The notes beneath the pieces are model-generated. The model searched no databases. It was not told where the DNA came from and saw only the letters and a program-made list of their open reading frames with translations. From Glandiceps talaboti (taxonomy: Eukaryota; Hemichordata; Enteropneusta; Spengelidae): DNA of 64,000 bases. Both the position numbers and the translations under genes were made by a program. The DNA is taken from assembly GCF_964340395.1 (NCBI RefSeq), contig NC_135571.1, forward strand, positions 854,501-918,500, written 5' to 3'. How positions within the stretch are numbered: the first letter of the stretch is position 1; every line of letters starts with the position of its first letter. Positions 26,544 through 36,187 of this stretch are shown piece by piece.

Positions 26544-26687
26544 CTGCTAGACGTTCGGGCTTTCTTTCGATACTATAAGCGAACGAAGTTCGCAGTGAGG
26601 GCTTGCCCGAACTTGGATGTTCCATCCTCGATAGCGATGTTCGGTCGTGTGTCGCACTGTATCGGAAGAACATCCGAGGTCTAGCAG
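26544..26687. mobile_element. CpG-rich palindromic element
   Basis: CTGCTAGACGTTCGGGC at the left pairs with the right end CATCCGAGGTCTAGCAG. Inner elements also pair: TTTCGATAC with GTATCGGAA, GCGAAC with GTTCGC, and GTTCGGGC with GCCCGAAC. At 144 bp and visibly rich in CpG, it contrasts with the AT-rich surroundings. It interrupts or abuts the repeat at 26700-26790. The 83-codon frame across it is explained by the palindrome. It is either a small MITE or a structured RNA gene, and I favour the MITE. Confidence 0.6.
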
Positions 26688-26699
26688 ATAGACTAACTT

Positions 26700-26790
26700 C
26701 TAACCAAATTATAATAACTTTCACTCCTTCAATGATAACAGCTTCAGTATTTACTACTGAGATGTTGATAAGTTGATAAAATTTACTTCT
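26700..26790 (-). repeat. Dispersed repeat D, copy 1
   Basis: The reverse complement reads ATCAACTTATCAACATCTCA, GTAGTAAATAC, GAAGCTGTTATCATTGAAGG and GTGAAAGTT. It matches 52825-52895, and its first part matches 37850-37890. Confidence 0.65.
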
Positions 26791-26835
26791 AATGTGACAT
26801 ACACAGAGTGCTGGGTTTCACAGTTTCAGATGTGG

Positions 26836-26931
26836 GAAGGTGGCAATCACCCGGAAAAAACAAATGACACAAAATGATGGAAATAAAAGACATCTAGCCA
26901 CTTTCACCACAACAGATCTTAATCAGATTGG
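26836..26931. mobile_element. Mutator-type MITE, right-arm fragment
   Basis: GGCAATCAC, ACAAATGACACAAAATGATG, AGACATCTAGCCACTTTCAC and CTTAATCAGATTG follow the order of the right half of the intact element at 27200-27391, with divergence. Only one arm is present. Confidence 0.65.
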
Positions 26932-27025
26932 TTAAGTCTTTTATTTCAATAAATTTGTGTATGAGTATTATAAATCCTAACAGTTCAAATACTGATTTTG
27001 TGTGCTTTCAATTTCACACACTTAC

Positions 27026-27534
27026 CATGACGGATTCTTTGCATTAGCAGTTCAAGTGCAACTTTCCTGACTTGGTGAGCCAGCAGGTCGGGTGTCATAA
27101 AAATTGTTTGCATCTCTAAAGTTATTTGCAATGTCACTGATAATGGGTCAGTAAAACTGATAACAACTGATATGACATTAGGGGCTTCACACTTAGATAC
27201 AATCTGATTAAAATCCGATGTGGTGAAAGCGGCTAGATGTCCTTATTTACCTCTATTCATCATGTCGTGACGTTTGTTTTGTTCGTGGGAAGGCAACGAT
27301 CACTCCAAACAAAACAAGCGTCACAACAAGATGAATAGAGGTAAATAAGGACATCTAGCCGCTTTCACCACATCGGATTTTAATCAGATTGACTTAGATA
27401 TTGAGCTTAGCTTTGCCTGATGTGTTCTGTAATAGTGCTTTATCACATTTGTAAATATTGCCAACAAACATTATTCAGTGATAAGAAAGATAAGAAACCC
27501 CACTTCCTTAGTTAATGGCTTAATTCTGTAATGG
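27026..27534 (-). repeat. 308-bp dispersed repeat, interrupted copy
   Basis: This is the inverted paralogue of 19551-19858, split by the MITE at 27200-27391. Removing that element and one copy of the 9-bp duplication restores an exact 308-bp collinear match in length. The minus-strand frame that is open in the other copy carries a TAA here. A CATG followed by GTAAGT at its outer end imitates a splice donor, but the other copy lacks it. Confidence 0.85.
27200..27391. mobile_element. Mutator-type MITE with 9-bp target duplication
   Basis: This 192-bp element has termini CAATCTGATTAAAATCCGAT and ATCGGATTTTAATCAGATTG, perfectly inverted. The inversion continues through GTGGTGAAAGCGGCTAGATG, TCCTTATTTACCTCTATTCA and the CGTGACG/CGTCAC region, so the whole element is a foldback with a short loop. 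ACTTAGATA flanks both sides (27191-27199 and 27392-27400). The paralogue at 19551-19858 has the empty site with a single copy (as the reverse complement, TATCTAAGT). The 9-bp duplication and long inverted repeats fit Mutator-like elements. There is no coding capacity. Confidence 0.93.
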
Positions 27535-28737
27535 TCTCTTTGTATAACAATCATTATTATTTCATTATGATAAAATTATCACAATTAAACCAGATTCATC
27601 TACGAGAATTGTAAAGATAACTATATATGATTACTCAATTATTTAAATATTACATCATTTTATTTCTCAAAGCAATTATATCAATATCAATAACTTATAA
27701 GAAAGTCTGTCGTGTAGTCAAGCGTATCCATGATGGATTTCATGATGCACAACTATGTCCAATTCTTTCCTAATTGTTGTCTTCAATTTGGTCAAATATT
27801 CATGAAATGTCTACACGGCACTAATTTTGTTTGACATAAATCATGGAATATGCATTGAGTACACAGATGCAAATGTTACATAATCGAACACAACAGAGTT
27901 TTGTTGATAATGAAAATAGCTTGTTTGAAAATATTGTAAGGAAGTCAAGCAAGCCTCGAGGCGAGGAATATTCTTTAAGTGATTGCTTTTCCTGAGAATT
28001 AGTATGCTACAGAAATTGAACTGATTGGATTTCGACCCATGTAAAAGTTTTTCCATCGAGGGTTAGTTCTTTGCGTGTGAACAATACGTTATACTACTAC
28101 CTACCCTGGATGGCTTCTCAGACAGTTTCTAAAAGTACTCTGACTCTATACACTTTCAGTGATCTTAGTTTAAATCATTCTGTTAATGTCTTCCTATATT
28201 TCATATTAGCCAGGGTTGAAACTATTTTCCTCCTGTCTGATTGCAAAGATTTTTTCCCTCAATTATTAAATTGTAAAGACGGTTTAGTTCAGAAGTAACG
28301 TCAGACTTGCCAATAATCGTAATATTTCTGATCACCATGGTAACTTGTGCAATATGCTTTGTACAATATATAAAAAATACATGACGGTGTAAGTTGATGA
28401 ATACAACCTAAACGTCATCTTTTTGGGTTTTGACGCAAACAAGTGAGATAAGTTCTTTTGTAGAGTTGTATTTATTTGAGACATACACACTGATTTTATT
28501 GAAGATGAGGAAGTATAGTTCCATTTATAGAGGTTTTAAAAAGCGTAATCAGGTTTTTCAGTAATCCACCGTTTCATCCTCATCAAGAATGACACAGGGG
28601 TATCATTTTACAAGACGATTCATTATATGAAACTTTTTGTGTTATTATGCATTTCCAGAACTGGGGATGAATTTATTCAACTTAAAGATATGTTCCTTCG
28701 TAAAACTGAATAAACCCATATATTAATTCTTATCATA
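27535..28737. other. Unannotated stretch
   Basis: Two open frames of 71-75 codons show no domain. Nothing else supported. Confidence 0.4.
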
Positions 28738-28952
28738 CCATGCACAAGTAATATAGAAAAAATATATGGAATTCATACCCTGTTGTTCTAAGAACGAACA
28801 ACATCTGTGTATGTCATTTATAATGTCTGCTGTTCTCGAAATGTCAAAATGTTCAAAATTGCCGTTAGTTTTCTCAATTTCCATGAATAGTACTTGCACT
28901 GACTATATTAGTCCTCTAATGCAGTCATGACATACAGGTTTTGTAACTACAA
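28738..28952 (+). repeat. PAL-associated block A, copy 1
   Basis: The block begins ACCATGCACAAG and continues with ATATGGAATTCATACCCTG, GTTCT, TATGTCA, GAAATGTCAAAATGTTCAAA and ATTGCCGTTAGTTTTCTCA. It matches 35256-35400, 40266-40440 and, inverted, 56150-56316. In each case it sits on the outer side of a PAL palindrome, so block A plus the palindrome probably form one composite element. Confidence 0.65.
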
Positions 28953-29415
28953 GTCTTGTGACTCATAGTAACAAGACCCTTTAGGTTACCCTTATTTTCC
29001 TTGGATGAACAATGAAAGTTATTGGGACTAATTACGTAGTCTTGTGACTTGTAGTAACATGGCCCTTTAGGTTACTCTTATTTTCCTTGGATGAACAATG
29101 AAAGTTATTGGGACTAATTACGTAGTCTTGTGACTTGTAGTAACATGGCCCTTTAGGTTACTCTTATTTTCCTTGGATGAACAATGAAAGTTATTGGGAC
29201 TAATTACGTAGTCTTGTGACTTGTAGTAACATGGCCCTTTAGGTTACTCTTATTTTCCTTGGATGAACAATGAAAGTTATTGGGACTAATTACATATTAG
29301 TCTTGTGACTTGTAGTAACAAGGCCCTTTAGGTTACTCTTATTTTCCTTGGCTGAACAATAAAAGTTATTGGGGACTGTGATACATAACCAGTCTTGTGA
29401 CTAGTAGTAACAAGG
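28953..29415. repeat. 86-bp array derived from the PAL palindrome
   Basis: Units start with GTCTTGTGACTTGTAGTAAC at 28953, 29039, 29125, 29211 and 29300 (periods 86, 86, 86, 89) with a partial sixth. Each unit reads through CCCTTTAGGTTAC, TTATTTTCCTTGG, ATGAACAATGAAAGTTATTG and GGACTAATTA. That is the right-arm order of PAL (CCCTTAGGTCAC, TTTTCC, CTGAATGAAGAAAATTATTG, GGGAATAAT). The array therefore looks like tandem amplification of half of a PAL element. Confidence 0.88.
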
Positions 29416-29940
29416 TGAACTTTTGGGCACTAAAGACGTCCTTTTTCACCGAACTTGACCTTTTTGGATCGTTTCTGTACATTCAAGCCCAAGATGTTCA
29501 TTTTCACCAAAAGACCCTTCTGGGTCATTTCCGTACATTTGGGCACTAAAGATGTCCTTTTTCACCAAACTTGACCTTTTTGGATCGTTTCTGTACATTC
29601 AAGCCCAAGATGTTCATTTTCACCAAAAGACCCTTTTGGGTCATTTCTGCACATTTGGGCACTAAAGATGTCCTTTTTCACCAAACTTAACCTTTATGGG
29701 TCATTTCTGTACATTCAAGCCCAAGATGTTCATTTTCACCAAAAGACCCTTTTGGGTCATTTCTGCACATTTGGGCACTAAAGATGTCCTTTTTCACCAA
29801 ACTTAACCTTTATGGGTCATTTCTGTACATTCAAGCCCAAGATGTTCATTTTCACCAAAAGACCCTTTTGGGTCATTTCTGCACATTTGGGCACTAAAGA
29901 CATCCTTTTTCACCAAACTTAACCTTTTTGGGTCATTTCT
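29416..29940. repeat. 116-bp dimeric satellite units
   Basis: Two related half-units alternate. One is GGGCACTAAAGATGTCC-type and the other CAAGCCCAAGATGTTCATTT-type. They are joined by TTTTTCACCAAACTT or TTTTCACCAAAAGACCC. The landmark GGGCAC recurs at 29541, 29657, 29773 and 29889, every 116 bp. Because 116 is not a multiple of three, no reading frame survives across the dimers. These appear to be the ancestral or edge form of the uniform 60-bp array that follows. Confidence 0.9.
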
Positions 29941-31446
29941 GTACATTTGGGCACTAAAGACATCCTTTTTCACCAAACTTAACCTTTTTGGGTCATTTCT
30001 GTACATTTGGGCACTAAAGACATCCTTTTTCACCAAACTTAACCTTTTTGGATCGTTTCTGTACATTTGGGCACTAAAAACATCCTTTTTCACCAAACTT
30101 AACCTTTTTGGGTCGTTTCTGTACATTTGGGCACTAAAGACGTCCTTTTTCACCAAACTTAACCTTTTTGGGTCATTTCTGTACATTTGGGCACTAAAGA
30201 CGTCCTTTTTCACCAAACTTAACCTTTTTGGGTCATTTCTGTACATTTGGGCACTAAAGACGTCCTTTTTCACCAAACTTAACCTTTTTGGGTCATTTCT
30301 GTACATTTGGGCACTAAAGACATCCTTTTTCACCAAGCTTAACCTTTTTGGGTCATTTCTGTACATTTGGGCACTAAAGACATCCTTTTTCACCAAACTT
30401 AACCTTTTTGGGTCATTTCTGTACATTTGGGCACTAAAGACATCCTTTTTCACCAAACTTAACCTTTTTGGGTCATTTCTGTACATTTGGGCACTAAAGA
30501 CATCCTTTTTCACCAAACTTAACCTTTTTGGGTCATTTCTGTACATTTGGGCACTAAAGACATCCTTTTTCACCAAGCTTAACCTTTTTGGGTCATTTCT
30601 GTACATTTGGGCACTAAAGACATCCTTTTTCACCAAACTTAACCTTTTTGGGTCATTTCTGTACATTTGGGCACTAAAGACATCCTTTTTCACCAAACTT
30701 AACCTTTTTGGGTCATTTCTGTACATTTGGGCACTAAAGACATCCTTTTTCACCAAACTTAACCTTTTTGGGTCATTTCTGTACATTTGGGCACTAAAGA
30801 CATCCTTTTTCACCAAGCTTAACCTTTTTGGGTCATTTCTGTACATTTGGGCACTAAAGACATCCTTTTTCACCAAACTTAACCTTTTTGGGTCATTTCT
30901 GTACATTTGGGCACTAAAGACATCCTTTTTCACCAAACTTAACCTTTTTGGGTCATTTCTGTACATTTGGGCACTAAAGACATCCTTTTTCACCAAACTT
31001 AACCTTTTTGGGTCATTTCTGTACATTTGGGCACTAAAGACATCCTTTTTCACCAAGCTTAACCTTTTTGGGTCATTTCTGTACATTTGGGCACTAAAGA
31101 CATCCTTTTTCACCAAGCTTAACCTTTTTGGGTCATTTCTGTACATTTGGGCACTAAAGACATCCTTTTTCACCAAACTTAACCTTTTTGGGTCATTTCT
31201 GTACATTTGGGCACTAAAGACATCCTTTTTCACCAAGCTTAACCTTTTTGGGTCATTTCTGTACATTTGGGCACTAAAGACATCCTTTTTCACCAAACTT
31301 AACCTTTTTGGGTCATTTCTGTACATTTGGGCACTAAAGACATCCTTTTTCACCAAACTTAACCTTTTTGGGTCATTTCTGTACATTTGGGCACTAAAGA
31401 CATCCTTTTTCACCAAACTTAACCTTTTTGGGTCATTTCTGTACAT
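29803..31446 (-). CDS. Open frame over the 60-bp satellite (doubtful)
   Basis: This 547-codon frame begins at an ATG inside the array (31446) directly after an in-frame TGA. It encodes about 25 identical copies of MYRNDPKRLSLVKKDVFSAQ, then runs into the 116-bp dimers and stops after a short divergent tail. The peptide is basic and hydrophilic, with no signal peptide, membrane segment or recognisable domain. For coding: all five variable sites of the array are third positions in this frame and silent. Against: any 60-bp unit without a stop gives such a frame, one plus-strand frame (TAC ATT TGG phase) is also open and equally silent, no promoter, splice site or polyadenylation signal is evident, and the neighbouring dimers break the frame. 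I judge it more likely satellite than gene. Confidence 0.2.
   Translation of the reverse strand: MYRNDPKRLSLVKKDVFSAQMYRNDPKRLSLVKKDVFSAQMYRNDPKRLSLVKKDVFSAQMYRNDPKRLSLVKKDVFSAQMYRNDPKRLSLVKKDVFSAQMYRNDPKRLSLVKKDVFSAQMYRNDPKRLSLVKKDVFSAQMYRNDPKRLSLVKKDVFSAQMYRNDPKRLSLVKKDVFSAQMYRNDPKRLSLVKKDVFSAQMYRNDPKRLSLVKKDVFSAQMYRNDPKRLSLVKKDVFSAQMYRNDPKRLSLVKKDVFSAQMYRNDPKRLSLVKKDVFSAQMYRNDPKRLSLVKKDVFSAQMYRNDPKRLSLVKKDVFSAQMYRNDPKRLSLVKKDVFSAQMYRNDPKRLSLVKKDVFSAQMYRNDPKRLSLVKKDVFSAQMYRNDPKRLSLVKKDVFSAQMYRNDPKRLSLVKKDVFSAQMYRNDPKRLSLVKKDVFSAQMYRNDPKRLSLVKKDVFSAQMYRNDPKRLSLVKKDVFSAQMYRNDPKRLSLVKKDVFSAQMYRNDPKRLSLVKKDVFSAQMCRNDPKGSFGENEHLGLECTEMTHKG
29941..31440. repeat. 60-bp satellite, 25 uniform units
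   Basis: There are exactly 25 units of 60 bp with no length change. The unit runs GTACATTTGGGCACTAAAGA, CATCCTTTTTCACCAAACTT, AACCTTTTTGGGTCATTTCT. I find only five variable positions in the unit (19, 22, 37, 52, 55), all A/G on the plus strand. The G at position 37, which creates AAGCTT, occurs every fourth unit from 30301 to 31021, giving a 240-bp higher-order period. It recurs at 31081 and 31201. The homogeneity implies recent amplification or conversion. Confidence 0.97.
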
Positions 31447-32080
31447 TCAAGCCCAAAGATGTCCTTATAGTGTCAAATACCACTCTGGTATTTGCAAACA
31501 TTTTCAACAATAAATTCATTTACAGACAACAGCGTACCATCAACCTGACAAACTTGAAAAGGTCGAGTGCAGATCTACAAGATAGCCATACAATTATGTT
31601 CTGACTGTTTTCAATCTCACTCACCTCTTTTCAGAGTAATTATTCATTTCAAATTGAACCAGAACTTCTAGCAAGATCAGAGAGTTGAAACGTCATTTAT
31701 TTCCTCAGGAAATGAAAAAACGGTCAACATTGAATGATTTACAATAGCATATTCATCATCCTTTGACGAGATCACAATAGCTTAAGGATAATAAGATTGT
31801 GTGTCTGATAACGTTTGCCATGTTCATACAAGTTCATTCTAAATTGGACATCAAATAACCATGATTACTGTCTATTCCCAAGGATTCTTTCATTCACAAG
31901 GAAATGAAAAAAAATCTGTTCGTATTGGAAATCAGATCATTCAATCCTGATTCCTTATTAATGAGACAACATTCTCAGGATATGATGTCTGTGTATTATG
32001 GCTAGTGAATTCATCTTCACAATTATTGCACATACATGTTGTTTATATGCAATGTAGAATTTTTAGATTATAATATTCAA
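31447..32080. other. Unannotated stretch
   Basis: No feature supported between the satellite and the LINE fragment. Confidence 0.4.
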
Positions 32081-32085
32081 ATTGA

Positions 32086-32458
32086 GTTGGGAGACGGTGT
32101 ACTCCTAAGATTCCTGTATATGAAAGATTCTGTAAATTTTGTCAAAATATGGTAGAAGATGAATTTCATCATTTAATTTTTTGTTCTCATTATACAAATG
32201 AGAGGAAGGCAATTTTTTCTTCTTTGTTATTAAATAATTCAAATTTTCATTCCTGAGATGACAAAAGTATATTTTTGCACATTTTGACCTCTGATGATAA
32301 ACTTCCTCTTGGAAAATTTCTTGTTGATGTAAACAGTCTTCCAGCAGTTGGCTAAATGACTGTATTGCATTCAATTTATTTCTATATGTTATTTTTGTAT
32401 GCTTTACCACGCTTGCTATGGCATGTTGTTATGCAAATAAAGATAACTGATTGATTGT
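32086..32458 (+). pseudogene. LINE reverse transcriptase C-terminal fragment 1
   Basis: Frame 32086-32256 reads RRCTPKIPVYERFCKFC, then VEDEFHHLIFC and HYTNERK. It is the Cys-x2-Cys / His / Cys knuckle with a VEDEFH core that ends many non-LTR retrotransposon polyproteins. It stops at 32254, and the rest of the reading is broken. A TGA lies upstream. Downstream, GCAAATAAAGATAACTGATT followed by GATTG repeats looks like the 3' end of the element (AATAAA plus a short tail). It is 5'-truncated and dead. The family level (non-LTR) is fairly safe; the clade is not. Confidence 0.75.
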
Positions 32459-32460
32459 AA

Positions 32461-33854
32461 CAAATTAGTTGGTGGCACAATGTAGGCATACAGGTAATCC
32501 AACTGAGAATTGGACAATGTCAACATTTTGTTAAGGGAAGCATCCTTAAAGTATATGAAGAAGGAACTATATTTTGCATCTTGCTTTCGATTAACTTTGG
32601 TTATAACTTCTTTTTTGTACAAAAACGCAATTGAATGAAAAATGTGAACACATAAAGGATGGGTATGATTGAAAGGCATCATGTATTTTAGGACGTAAAG
32701 TATGTGATGTGTAACAAAGGCATTCGCTTGTGATTAAAGTTGAGTGGACTGTCATACACCGAAACTACACATTCATCGCCAGCAGCAGTGATTACCAGAC
32801 AGACATTATAACTAAGTCACATTGAATTAGTACCACACCGAATGGTTCTTTATAACAACTACTACCTAAGGACCAATCGAGATCCAAGTTGCCGCTGACA
32901 TTAATCAGCAATATCGAAATATCAAGCACACTATCATACATACAAAGTAATCCCGAAGTAGATTTGGACAGGACAGCATAATATATTGTGTCAAATCCTA
33001 TAAATCAAAAAGGAGAAAACAAGCAAATCTTGTTATACCTATGTATAATACATCTAAAGCTAAGCCTTCAAACTCCATACAAGAACTAATAATAGACATA
33101 CCATACAAATAAATGCATATAACACAATCGGTATAGTTTGATGTCGTCATCACCACTCTTTTCACTAATGATGTTCGATCTAATGCCATAGCAAATCCCT
33201 CAATATTATATTGACACAAAAGGAAAGTGCTACAAATTCCTTTTTGTTGAGTCTTTTTCCACTCTCATGTAAAAGGTTGGGGACGGCTGGGGGTTGTTGT
33301 TTACCGTTAACGTATGTAGAGAGCAGGTGATTTTTACGACATTATTTTACAACAATAAAGAAATACATAACCCCTCCCTTCACATTTCAAGAGCTATTTC
33401 TCATATATCAGTCATTATCACAATACTAAACAGAAATTAGGAGGCTCACTATTAATTATTTAGCAACTTTAAAAAGAGTCTCTCTTTTTTGCACAGGTAT
33501 ACTCAAAGAGTAACTTGAAAAACCAAAATATTTTTACAAAATTGGTATTTTTATAATAAACTTTCTACCTAAATGAATTCGGTGTGTTCCTTTCCTTTCT
33601 TTTGTTATATTTAAGATTCAATAAATTAAATTTCAAACACTTTCAAGGAGAGAGAGACAACTGTATTCCTTGGTAAAATTCCTTTCATGTTTAATATCTA
33701 GATATGGGGAACAGTGCCCTCAAGACATCTGGACAGCAACCTTTACAGTGGTGATCACTAAAAAAACAACTCATGTAAAAGGAGGTATACACCACCATCA
33801 TAATATTATCCTTAAAGACATGTTTAAAAAGGCACTACATGAAACAGAGTATAT
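32461..33854. other. Unannotated stretch
   Basis: Short open frames on both strands (73-101 codons overlapping the LINE fragment or AT-rich DNA) show no domain. The minus-strand frame at 32105-32410 is the antisense of the LINE remnant. Confidence 0.4.
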
Positions 33855-33942
33855 GACATAGACCACAGTTTCTATTGTACATAGACCACAGTTTCTATTG
33901 TACATAGACCACAGTTTCCTTGTACATAGACCACAGTCTCCA
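33855..33942. repeat. 23-bp tandem repeat, 4 units
   Basis: CATAGACCACAGTTTCTATT plus GTA repeats with small changes. Confidence 0.88.
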
Positions 33943-34185
33943 TTGTTACGTTGCATTTTGTTATGTTACAATAACGATTACATTACATTACGTTACGTTA
34001 TGTTACAATATTTTATCATATGCATGTGTGTTTTTGTGGCTTTGAGTAGTGGTATATCATTTAACATATTTTTTTCTGAGTGAGTTGAAAAATAATAATT
34101 GTTATTATTGTAACTGCCATTTTCACATAAGTAGCTGATTTTTACAATTCTAAAATAAACATAAAACAAGCCAGTTATCCAATAC

Positions 34186-34239
34186 AGACAGGCAGGCAGG
34201 CAGGCAGACAGACAGAGGCAGACAGACAGGTAGGTAGGC

Positions 34240-34272
<33 letters not shown>
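34186..34272. repeat. CAGG/CAGA microsatellite
   Basis: GGCA and GACA tetramers with TAGG interruptions. A GT run follows at 34361-34391. Confidence 0.93.
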
Positions 34273-34354
34273 TACTGATATATAGAGACAGACAGATATT
34301 GTCGCCATCACATCGATTATTAGTGTTTCCAAGTGATGACACTTCTCCAGCCAT

Positions 34355-34393
<39 letters not shown>

Positions 34394-35005
34394 ATATATA
34401 TTACACATATATTAACAGGGTGAAAGGTAAATAGTTATTTTTGATATGCTGTCAGTTGAGATTTGCAGAGAACACATTTGTTTTTATATTTTATGTATCT
34501 ATAATTTATAAACCCTATTTTAATACCTTATCATGTTCCCACTCTCATGATTATGTTTGAGCAACAAGTTATTTTTAACTTCAAAAACTGTCTAATATAA
34601 ATCAACAAATATAATACTTAATTTATGTCAAGATATTAATAAGTTTGAGATATCTCATATCTTGAAGTGTAATATACTATACAACTGATTGCTGTATGAC
34701 AAGGAATATCATTCATAGTCATGTCATGTACAATATGAGTATAAGTACATGTATGAATGGAAATACCATGATAATTGCTATATTTGGAGCCTTTGATTAT
34801 ATTCACAGATGTTGTGTGTGTGTGTGTATGTCATGTTGTAAGGGCTATCTATTTCCGTACAGGTTACGACCTATATCTCTGTTGCAGTACCATACTGGGT
34901 GTTACAATCTTTTCCAATTTGATGCATACTATAATGGCAAGAGTATGATTCCCTATCAATATGATCTTTCTCACAACTCTCTCTCTGCTTTCTCTCTCTC
35001 TCGAC

Positions 35006-35254
35006 TTTAAATTCAAACCTTCCTATATGTATAACATTATTTAACCCCCAAAAATCCACTTTAAATTCAAGCTTAACTATATGTATAACATTATTTAACC
35101 CCAAAAAATCCACTTTAAATTCAAGCCTACCTACATGTATAACATTATTTAACCCAAAAAATCCACTTTAAATTCAAACCTACCTATATGTATAACATTA
35201 TTTAACCCAAAAAATCCACTTTAAATTCAAGTCTACCTATATGTATAACATTAT
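35006..35254. repeat. 60-bp tandem repeat at the edge of a PAL element
   Basis: Four to five units of CTTTAAATTCAA, CCTACCTATATGTATAACAT, TATTTAACCC and AAAAATCCA. The last unit ends TATAACATTATACCGTGCAC, i.e. it runs directly into block A at 35256, so the array abuts the start of that dispersed element. Confidence 0.85.
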
Positions 35255-35255
35255 A

Positions 35256-35400
35256 CCGTGCACAAGACAAGATATTATCTTAGAACAGAAAATATGGATT
35301 ATATGCCCTGGTCGTTCTACATAACGACTACCATCTATGTCATTCAGGGTTCTGTAGTGCTTGAAATATAAGCATTACAATTCGCACGTTGTTTAATGGA
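35256..35400 (+). repeat. PAL-associated block A, copy 2
   Basis: ACCGTGCACAAG, AATATGGATTATATGCCCTG, GTCGTTCTACAT, ATCTATGTCA and CTTGAAATATAAGC follow the block A order. About 260 bp of unrelated sequence with a GGAGGC-rich patch (about 35530-35590) separates it from the palindrome at 35661. Confidence 0.6.
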
Positions 35401-35660
35401 AATAAAATAATACTAAAGCAATAATACAAGACACAAATAACAAAGGCAAAGGTAACTACATGTCAAAGAAATCCAGCATAAACCAAAAACCACTTTGGGC
35501 AGACAGCATGATGGGTGAGTATGAATTGTGGTGCCAGTTGAGGTGAGTTGGGGGCCTGTTGGAGGCCGAGTGATGCCAGTTGGAGGCGAATGGGGACAGA
35601 AGTTCGCCATTATTTTTCCTGATTTTTCATGAGTCATGCTTAAGTTAACAAGATATAATT

Positions 35661-35812
35661 ATAATATTCCCCAATATTTTTCGTCATTCAGCCTGAAAAT
35701 ACCCGTGGCCTAAGGGCTTGTCACTACTCATCTAGCAACTGGTACTGACATTGCCCCTTAGGTCACTTGTCTTTTCCTTTGCTGACTGAAGAAACTTTTG
35801 GGCAATGATATC
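35661..35812. mobile_element. PAL palindromic element, full copy
   Basis: The left arm (ATTCCCCAATATTTTTCGTC, ATTCAG, GTGGCCTAAGGGCTTGTCAC) mirrors the right arm (GTACTGACATTGCCCCTTAG, GTCACTTGTC, TTTTCCTTTGCTGACTGAAG, AAACTTTTGGGCAAT) around CTCATCTAGCAAC. It is about 150 bp and non-coding. Palindromic shape, size and dispersion suggest a MITE, but I cannot fix the termini or a target duplication. Confidence 0.7.
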
Positions 35813-36009
35813 TAATTACACACTGTGTAGACGTCATGGTTTGAAATTTTCTCTGTTATTATCTCTAAATATAGCATATTTGACGTAAGTGTCAGAGTAA
35901 TTATAACATCAATTGACTGGACCATAAGAAACGCTGGAAAACAACTGTGCTACAGTAACTATACAGATGCACGATAATAGCTAAACAAGTCAGCAATAGC
36001 ACAAAATGA

Positions 36010-36187
36010 GTACAATATAGTTACTATAGGAACAGTAAATTGGAAACAAATGCTATATTTATGTTTTACAGACCTTGATCAAGCAATGATTTCATTTCAA
36101 CCATTGTGTGATTAAGATCCATAGTAGACAGATCAAAACGTTGCATTAGTTTCCAAATTTACTGTTCCAAAGAAACTATATTGCACT
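36010..36187. mobile_element. Small inverted-repeat element
   Basis: The left arm GTACAATATAGTTACTATAG, GAACAGTAAATTGGAAACAA, ATGC is inverted at the right as GCATTAGTTTCCAAATTTAC, TGTTCCAAAGAAACTATATT, GCAC. The ends are about 42 bp at roughly 80 percent or better match, with an interior of about 90 bp. It is non-coding. Confidence 0.7.

Noticed and set aside
26473-26724. 83-codon minus-strand frame in GC-richer sequence
   Set aside because: It lies almost wholly on the 144-bp palindrome and a dispersed repeat edge, with no domain. The palindrome explains the composition.
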